Origin: Clostridiales bacterium | GTDB taxonomy: Bacteria > Bacillota > Clostridia > Lachnospirales > Lachnospiraceae | DNA length: 11,081 bases | Direction of reading: 5' to 3' | NCBI GenBank assembly: GCA_019418195.1 | Contig: DYCJ01000070.1 | Span: 1 to 11,081 of the forward strand | Shown here: positions 6,420 through 11,081 of the stretch, in pieces | Layout: each line of letters starts with the position of its first letter | Position numbering within the stretch: the stretch's first letter is position 1 | Translations under genes and position numbers: made by a program | The notes under the pieces: model-generated | What the model was told of the DNA's origin: nothing | The model's input: the letters and a program-made list of their open reading frames with translations, nothing else | Databases searched by the model: none

Positions 6420-6449
6420 ACAGGAATACCGCCTCTACAGTATTCCTGT
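6420..6449 (-). terminator. Probable terminator of the ABC-GH32-GH91 operon
   Basis: The arms ACAGGAATAC (6420-6429) and GTATTCCTGT (6440-6449) are perfectly complementary around a 10-base loop and lie 16 bp past the GH91 stop codon. On the minus strand the stem ends in TTTTATGG, a short but usable T-tract. Confidence 0.7.
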
Positions 6450-6465
6450 CCGTAATTGTTCTATT

Positions 6466-7818
6466 TTACTTTTCAATTCCCATTACCGGCAGCCCTCTGA
6501 AAGCATTGGTCTCCCGATCCAGAACTACCTGATCCTCTCTGCCTGTATCCAGAACTATATTCTGAACAGAATCTTTTTCTATCTGTACAGCGATTATATC
6601 GATCGACATAGATCTTCCGGTGCTCAACATGGCTTCTACCTGAGTAGCAAAACACGATTCTGCGTCCTCGGGTTCCGCTGCCTCGGTTGCCGCGACTATA
6701 TGATTTACTGCAATATAGTTTCCCTCGCCCGAAACAATATGTATGATCACCGGTGACGCCCCTGATGGTGTAATATTCTCTGCATCAATAATCTCAGAGA
6801 AATGATTTGCCGTCACGGTATTATTGTCTCCGCTGATATAGACAAGTCCATACAGGTCATCCAGGCCATTGTTCCGGTCTTTCATCGGAGCCCAAGGTTC
6901 GTAAGAGCGATAAAAATGATTAGAGGAAATCAGGTTTTCGGAACAGTTTTTCTCAAGCACTACCATTCCCGGATAAAAGGCGTGGAATCTGTTCCCTGTA
7001 ACACTCGACCTTGCCACGCTGTCAAAATGCACACTGCTCATGCCTCGCGGGAACACGTTGTTTGAAGCGATCAAAAGACCGCCGAAATTCTGAGCAAATA
7101 TCGTATACCCCTTATATCCTGCACCCAGCAGATTATCTGTCACTTTCGACGCCTGCCCCCATCCCCTGAGCTCAATACAGCTTCCGCATTCTGCGATAAA
7201 ATTATCGTGTATGCTCAGAGCATCTGCATGATATACTGTCACTCCATGTTCCAGATACACCAGACCCATGCCGTTTATTCTGAAAGAATCCTGTTCCCCG
7301 GCAATGTAGATGCCGGTTTTTCCGTTTGTATATGTATTTTCCTGATTTACAATTCCCGAGCCGTCATCGACAAAATGTAGTCCGTCAATACAGAAGTTCT
7401 CAAATTCTACTGAACTTATCCTCGGGCTTCCTTCTCTTTTCACATAAAATGCAGCGCCTGAGAATTCATCTCCCTCTGACGGAATAAGATCTACTATGAT
7501 CCTGCTGCCTCCCGGCCAGAGTTCATGCAGATTGGGCCATTCATCCTCTGAAACATTAAACCGGATACTCGAAGAGGTAAAACCATGGCCGGATCCCATA
7601 ATCTTCAAATAGCTGATATCTATCACAACCTGTGTAGCAAGATGATAATCGCCCGAAGGGATATAGATGACCGCTCCCGGCTTCCCTCCGTCATTGATAT
7701 CTGAATCCGTCTGCCTGCTCTTAATATCCGCAATGATACTGTTGATCACTTCTCCAATATCTTTATTTGGATTTCCTACCGGCCATTCTGTCACATCGTA
7801 ATAATTTCTGCCAGCCAT
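6466..7818 (-). CDS. GH91 enzyme: probable intracellular difructose anhydride III hydrolase
   Basis: The family is inulin fructotransferase / DFA III hydrolase (GH91), a trimeric right-handed beta-helix. Blocks I recognise are the N-terminal DVTEWPVGNPNKDIGEVIN, GGKPGAVIYIPSGDY (44-58), TQVVIDISYLKIMGSGHGF, DSFRINGMGLVYLEH, and GNGLDDLYG-like NNGLDDLYGLVYISGDNN. The catalytic pair appears as D205 and E216 (HDNFIAECGSCIE), with the 11-residue spacing recalled for D207/E218 of the Arthrobacter hydrolase and D233/E244 of a Bacillus fructotransferase. No signal peptide is present, whereas inulin fructotransferases are secreted. An added C-terminal segment (about 378-408) also fits the hydrolase. 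It would open DFA III to inulobiose. The ATG at 7818 has AGGAG 9 nt upstream; a GTG two codons earlier is too close (3 nt). It starts 13 bp after the GH32 stop. Confidence 0.88.
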   Translation of the reverse strand: MAGRNYYDVTEWPVGNPNKDIGEVINSIIADIKSRQTDSDINDGGKPGAVIYIPSGDYHLATQVVIDISYLKIMGSGHGFTSSSIRFNVSEDEWPNLHELWPGGSRIIVDLIPSEGDEFSGAAFYVKREGSPRISSVEFENFCIDGLHFVDDGSGIVNQENTYTNGKTGIYIAGEQDSFRINGMGLVYLEHGVTVYHADALSIHDNFIAECGSCIELRGWGQASKVTDNLLGAGYKGYTIFAQNFGGLLIASNNVFPRGMSSVHFDSVARSSVTGNRFHAFYPGMVVLEKNCSENLISSNHFYRSYEPWAPMKDRNNGLDDLYGLVYISGDNNTVTANHFSEIIDAENITPSGASPVIIHIVSGEGNYIAVNHIVAATEAAEPEDAESCFATQVEAMLSTGRSMSIDIIAVQIEKDSVQNIVLDTGREDQVVLDRETNAFRGLPVMGIEK

Positions 7819-7831
7819 AAACACGCTCTCC

Positions 7832-9328
7832 TTATCTGAAACATTCTTTCACTCCGTAAGATTCAAAGTCTCTGATCACCGCATTCCCGCCGTATGTCCG
7901 AATCTTAATCTGATTCTGGGCATTTCCTGCAAATATATTATTTGCATGATTATTCTGATACTGATCGGCAAAAATTTCAAGAGAACTCTGATCTGAAAAG
8001 ATATGTATATCCAATTCCTTTTTCCTTTTCAGGAACAGAATACTATGTGACCCCCCTTTACTCCATCCGTCCGAAACATTTCTGTCCACCTGCATCGTTC
8101 CATGCTCAAAATCAAATGTACATATGGTTTTTCTTCCTTCTCCACACCGCAAATCTATTTCCAGCCTCGATGCATCTGTCTTTTCCAGATCTACTCTCAT
8201 CTTCATCTCAAACGAAATCCCGTCTCCTGCTGTCAGATTCATTTCCTTTTCTTCGACAGTAAATGCAGCTGACCGATATTCGTTCTGTCTCAACGTTTTC
8301 AACTCTTCAATCGGAACAAACTGCAATGTATGATCCGGCATAAGCCGCACTTCTCTTGGGAGGTTAAAAAAACCGCACCAGCCTTCTTTATACGTCGGGC
8401 CCCAGTCTTTCCAGAACGACATCCATTGCCACTCATTGGCCCATCCTACAATAATCCTTCTGCCGTCCGGCGCAAGAAAAGACTGTGGCGCATAGTAATC
8501 CAGTCCCCAGTCGATTTCGCCTGATACCTGCCAGATAAACTTACCCGTATTATAATCAAAATCTCCCACGAGATAAACCGCTTTCCGGTCGCTCTCCCCC
8601 ATAGGAGAAAACATGAGTACATACTTATCGTCCAGCCGGTAAAAATCCGGACATTCCCACATATATCCCCATTCACCGCGGCTCTCCGCCAGCACATTGA
8701 AGAATTCCCAGTGCATCATATCCTTTGAACGGTAGAGCAGCGCCTGTGCTTTTTCGTTCCGACTCGCACCGCATACCATATAATAAATCCCATCATGCTT
8801 CCATACTTTCGGATCCCTGAAAAGATCCGACGGCACGCCTTCCGGGGGATAAATTACAGGATTCCCCTCATATTTGGTAAAATGAATCCCATCTTCACTG
8901 TATGCAATACATTGTGTCTGTTCATATCCGCTGCCATGGTTGGAAGTTCCGGTATACATCAGGAAAAGTTTTCCGTCATGTTCAATCGCACTTCCTGAGA
9001 AGCATCCGCCCCGTATATGGTCATCATACTCCTCACTGGGCGCCAGAGCTACAGGAAGATACTCCCAGTGCACCAGATCTTTGCTGACTGCGTGCCCCCA
9101 GTGCATATAATCCCAATGTCCGTAATACGGATTAAACTGATAAAAATAATGGTATCTTCCCTTATAGTAGATCAGACCATTGGGGTCATTGATCCAGCCA
9201 GTCTCGGGCATAAAATGATAGTGCTGCCTCATTTGACCGTTCTTCACTTTTTGCTTTTTACTCTCTATCTCTTTCTGAGCCTTTATGATGTTTTCCCGCA
9301 TTAATATTTCAGACATAGACTCCTCCAT
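7832..9328 (-). CDS. GH32 beta-fructofuranosidase / fructan hydrolase
   Basis: This 498-residue protein is a cytoplasmic GH32 enzyme that hydrolyses terminal beta-fructosyl bonds in sucrose, inulobiose or short fructo-oligosaccharides. All three catalytic motifs are present: nucleophile D48 in WINDPNG, transition-state stabiliser D172 in FRDP, and acid/base E225 in WECPD. Residues about 36-340 form the five-bladed propeller and about 350-498 the C-terminal beta-sandwich (SLEIFADQYQNN is typical of its end). No signal peptide is present. The first 33 residues are a charged helical extension. Two starts are possible: ATG at 9328 (AAAGGA 9 nt upstream) or ATG at 9316 (GGAGG 5 nt upstream). The gene is 6 bp from the permease stop and 13 bp from the GH91 start, so it belongs to that operon. 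Phosphorylated substrate is unlikely since import is by an ABC system. Confidence 0.93.
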   Translation of the reverse strand: MEESMSEILMRENIIKAQKEIESKKQKVKNGQMRQHYHFMPETGWINDPNGLIYYKGRYHYFYQFNPYYGHWDYMHWGHAVSKDLVHWEYLPVALAPSEEYDDHIRGGCFSGSAIEHDGKLFLMYTGTSNHGSGYEQTQCIAYSEDGIHFTKYEGNPVIYPPEGVPSDLFRDPKVWKHDGIYYMVCGASRNEKAQALLYRSKDMMHWEFFNVLAESRGEWGYMWECPDFYRLDDKYVLMFSPMGESDRKAVYLVGDFDYNTGKFIWQVSGEIDWGLDYYAPQSFLAPDGRRIIVGWANEWQWMSFWKDWGPTYKEGWCGFFNLPREVRLMPDHTLQFVPIEELKTLRQNEYRSAAFTVEEKEMNLTAGDGISFEMKMRVDLEKTDASRLEIDLRCGEGRKTICTFDFEHGTMQVDRNVSDGWSKGGSHSILFLKRKKELDIHIFSDQSSLEIFADQYQNNHANNIFAGNAQNQIKIRTYGGNAVIRDFESYGVKECFR

Positions 9329-9334
9329 CGATTA

Positions 9335-10165
9335 TTATCCTTTTACTGCACCTGCAGTCATTCCCTGTACGATATACTTCTGTGCGGCAAGAGAAATTAT
9401 CATAACCGGAAAACTAAATAAAAATGCCCCTGCGCACATTGGGCCTAGATCCAGATTATATGCTGACAGGAATCCTGCCAGACTGACTGTAAAAGTCTTT
9501 GCATTTGTGCTTGTAAGCAGTAAAGCAATCAGAAAATCGTTCCATGCAAGGAACAAAGTAAATATAAATGCCGTAGCCAATCCGGGTTTGCAGATCGGCA
9601 GGATCACCTTTGAAAATGTCTGGAAACTGCTTGCCCCGTCTACGTATGCCGCCTCGTCAAGCGTGGTCGGGATACCTTCATAGAAGCTCAGCATTGTCCA
9701 CATCACAAATGGCATGTTTACTGCTGCATACACAATGATCAGTGCAATCTTTGTATCATACAGCCCAAGATCACAGATCAGCTCATAAATCGGAACTACA
9801 ATACTGGAAGTCGGAATCATTTTCAGGCAGAGCACAAGTACGATCAGTACAATAGACAGTCTCGCACCCGATCTCTGGATGGCATACGCGGCAAGCGCTC
9901 CCAGGATCAGCGCGATCACTGTGCTGCATACAGCGGCTGTCAGGCTGTTGATCAGAAACTGAAGCGCATCCATACGTTCAAACAGCCCATGGAAATTTTC
10001 TACAGAAAATATTTCCGGGAAAAACTTTGGCGGAACTGCTATGACTTCCGTTCCCGGTTTAAATGAGCAGCAAATCACATAGATATACGGTATCAGCCAG
10101 AATACTGTAAGGATCACAGATACCCCTATTCCGAGTTTTTTTAATATTTCACCTTTTATCTTCAC
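9335..10165 (-). CDS. Carbohydrate ABC transporter permease, MalG type
   Basis: This 276-residue inner-membrane protein is the second permease of a CUT1 sugar importer. It has about six hydrophobic helices starting at residues 11-33, and the EAA coupling motif (E171-A-A-Y-V-D-G177, ending ILP190) that contacts the ATPase. The MalG class is shown by the first helix followed by SFKPGTE, the length, and the C-terminal QKYIVQGMTAGAVKG tail. The start codon is GTG at 10165, with AGGAGG 9 nt upstream and no nearby ATG. It lies 25 bp after the MalF-type gene and 6 bp before GH32, consistent with one transcript. By context it carries a fructose-containing oligosaccharide or difructose dianhydride, but the protein itself does not reveal the substrate. 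Confidence 0.93.
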   Translation of the reverse strand: MKIKGEILKKLGIGVSVILTVFWLIPYIYVICCSFKPGTEVIAVPPKFFPEIFSVENFHGLFERMDALQFLINSLTAAVCSTVIALILGALAAYAIQRSGARLSIVLIVLVLCLKMIPTSSIVVPIYELICDLGLYDTKIALIIVYAAVNMPFVMWTMLSFYEGIPTTLDEAAYVDGASSFQTFSKVILPICKPGLATAFIFTLFLAWNDFLIALLLTSTNAKTFTVSLAGFLSAYNLDLGPMCAGAFLFSFPVMIISLAAQKYIVQGMTAGAVKG

Positions 10166-10190
10166 CTTTTTCTGCCTCCTGTCCGCTCAT

Positions 10191-11075
10191 CTAATTTGAT
10201 TTTTTCTTCGGATTCCACAAGCTCTGCATAAAAACAAGCGTAAAGATTACCAGGGCTACTATGAATACTACCGCCATTGCACTTGCATATCCTATATCGT
10301 TGTATCTGGTAAGCGTTTTATATATGATAATGCTTAAAGTTTCTGATGAGCTGTTTGGTCCTCCTTCTGTCATCGCCCATATAATATCAAATGTACGGGC
10401 GGCATCAATAATCCTGACAGATAAAGCAGTCAGAAGCACCGGCTTGATCATAGGGATTTTCACGTAAAATACCTGCTGCAGCATATTGGCTCCATCTATC
10501 TTTGCCGCCTCAACAATACTGGTATCCAGCCCCTGAAGTCCGGCAAGAGTCATCAGCATCATAAATGGAACCGTCAGCCAGATATCTGCGATACAACATG
10601 CGATCAAAGACCATTTTTCATCGGCCAGCCACAAAATATCGCTGCTGCTTGAAAGTATACCGACACGGGTAAGGAGCTCATTTACAATACCGAAGCTGGA
10701 GCTCATCATCAGTTTCCATGTAAGACCTGCAACCAGCGGTGCAATCATGAGCGGAGCCATCATCAATGACCGGATGATTTTGCTTCCTTTGTAGTTCATC
10801 TCAAAAAACAGGGCAAATAAAACACCCAGCACCGTTTCTACCGACACTGCCACAAAGATATAAAGCAGCGTATTTTTCAATTGTTTCATAAAACCGCCGG
10901 CTGTAAATGCATGTATATAATTATCCAGTCCTATAAATGATCTCTCTCCGGTAATTCCGATTTCAAAAAAGCTGTCAAAAACCATTGATATGATCGGATA
11001 TACGAGAAACGCTCCCATAAACACAGCTCCCGGCAGGAAGAATAACAGCAATGTCTTTTTTGATATCAATCTCAT
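10191..11075 (-). CDS. Carbohydrate ABC transporter permease, MalF type
   Basis: This 294-residue inner-membrane permease is the MalF-type half of the CUT1 importer. Its first hydrophobic helix (about residues 8-33, LLFFLPGAVFMGAFLVYP) is followed by a periplasmic loop with FIGLDNYIHAF, then five more helices. The EAA motif is E189-A-A-K-I-D-G195, ending in IP208, and the segment MTEGGPNSSSETLSIIIY before the last helix is typical of the class. The ATG at 11075 is only 6 bp from the window edge, so its ribosome binding site is not visible and a slightly earlier start cannot be excluded. The substrate-binding protein usually precedes this gene and would lie beyond the edge. No ATPase is present here; a shared MsmK-type ATPase encoded elsewhere would be normal for Firmicutes. 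Confidence 0.92.
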   Translation of the reverse strand: MRLISKKTLLLFFLPGAVFMGAFLVYPIISMVFDSFFEIGITGERSFIGLDNYIHAFTAGGFMKQLKNTLLYIFVAVSVETVLGVLFALFFEMNYKGSKIIRSLMMAPLMIAPLVAGLTWKLMMSSSFGIVNELLTRVGILSSSSDILWLADEKWSLIACCIADIWLTVPFMMLMTLAGLQGLDTSIVEAAKIDGANMLQQVFYVKIPMIKPVLLTALSVRIIDAARTFDIIWAMTEGGPNSSSETLSIIIYKTLTRYNDIGYASAMAVVFIVALVIFTLVFMQSLWNPKKKSN

Positions 11076-11081
11076 TTTGTC

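Noticed and set aside
6466..7818. Pectate lyase or other generic beta-helix enzyme
   Set aside because: The N-terminal DVTEW...KDIGEVIN, VVIDISYL, GMGLVYLEH and IAECG blocks with the D205/E216 pair are specific to GH91.

Overview
The window looks like chromosome of a gut Firmicute, most likely a Lachnospiraceae member such as Blautia or a relative. The clues are moderate base composition, strong AGGAGG-type ribosome binding sites, an HrcA/CIRCE-controlled small heat-shock gene whose N-terminus (MLMPSIFGENLF) is typical of that family, and protein styles common in gut Clostridia. This taxonomic call is inference from sequence style; no search was run. All ten genes I accept lie on the minus strand, so transcription runs from high to low coordinates. 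I saw no tRNA, rRNA, CRISPR array or insertion sequence.

Region A (11081 to 6420) is a sugar operon: two MalF/MalG-type ABC permeases, a GH32 beta-fructosidase and a GH91 enzyme, ending in a hairpin. The GH91 protein (6466-7818) matches the inulin fructotransferase / difructose-anhydride III hydrolase family closely but has no signal peptide. With a cytoplasmic GH32 and an importer, the simplest reading is uptake of a difructose dianhydride (DFA III) or a short inulin derivative, cleavage by GH91 to inulobiose, then GH32 release of fructose. The binding protein and ATPase are not in the window; the binding protein probably lies just beyond the right edge.

Region B (6363 to 2135) is a second operon with its own sigma-A promoter. 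It holds a HipA-like kinase-fold protein, a translationally coupled 100-residue protein of unknown function, a MATE exporter and a Gfo/Idh/MocA oxidoreductase, and ends at a 15-bp perfect hairpin. Its first junction is a stop/start overlap (GTGA), and a five-codon-period repeat fills the gap before the oxidoreductase.

Region C (2133 to 1306) is a single gene for an AlkZ-related conserved protein. Region D (1235 to 522) is hsp20, with a near-perfect sigma-A promoter overlapped by a CIRCE operator, a roughly 150-nt leader and a textbook terminator. Region E (523 to 124) is a small MazG-type nucleotide pyrophosphohydrolase whose putative promoter coincides with a 10-bp perfect dyad. Bases 1-123 hold no gene I can defend.

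The most interesting content is the apparent intracellular DFA/inulin-derivative catabolic operon, followed by the HipA-like kinase with its coupled unknown partner.
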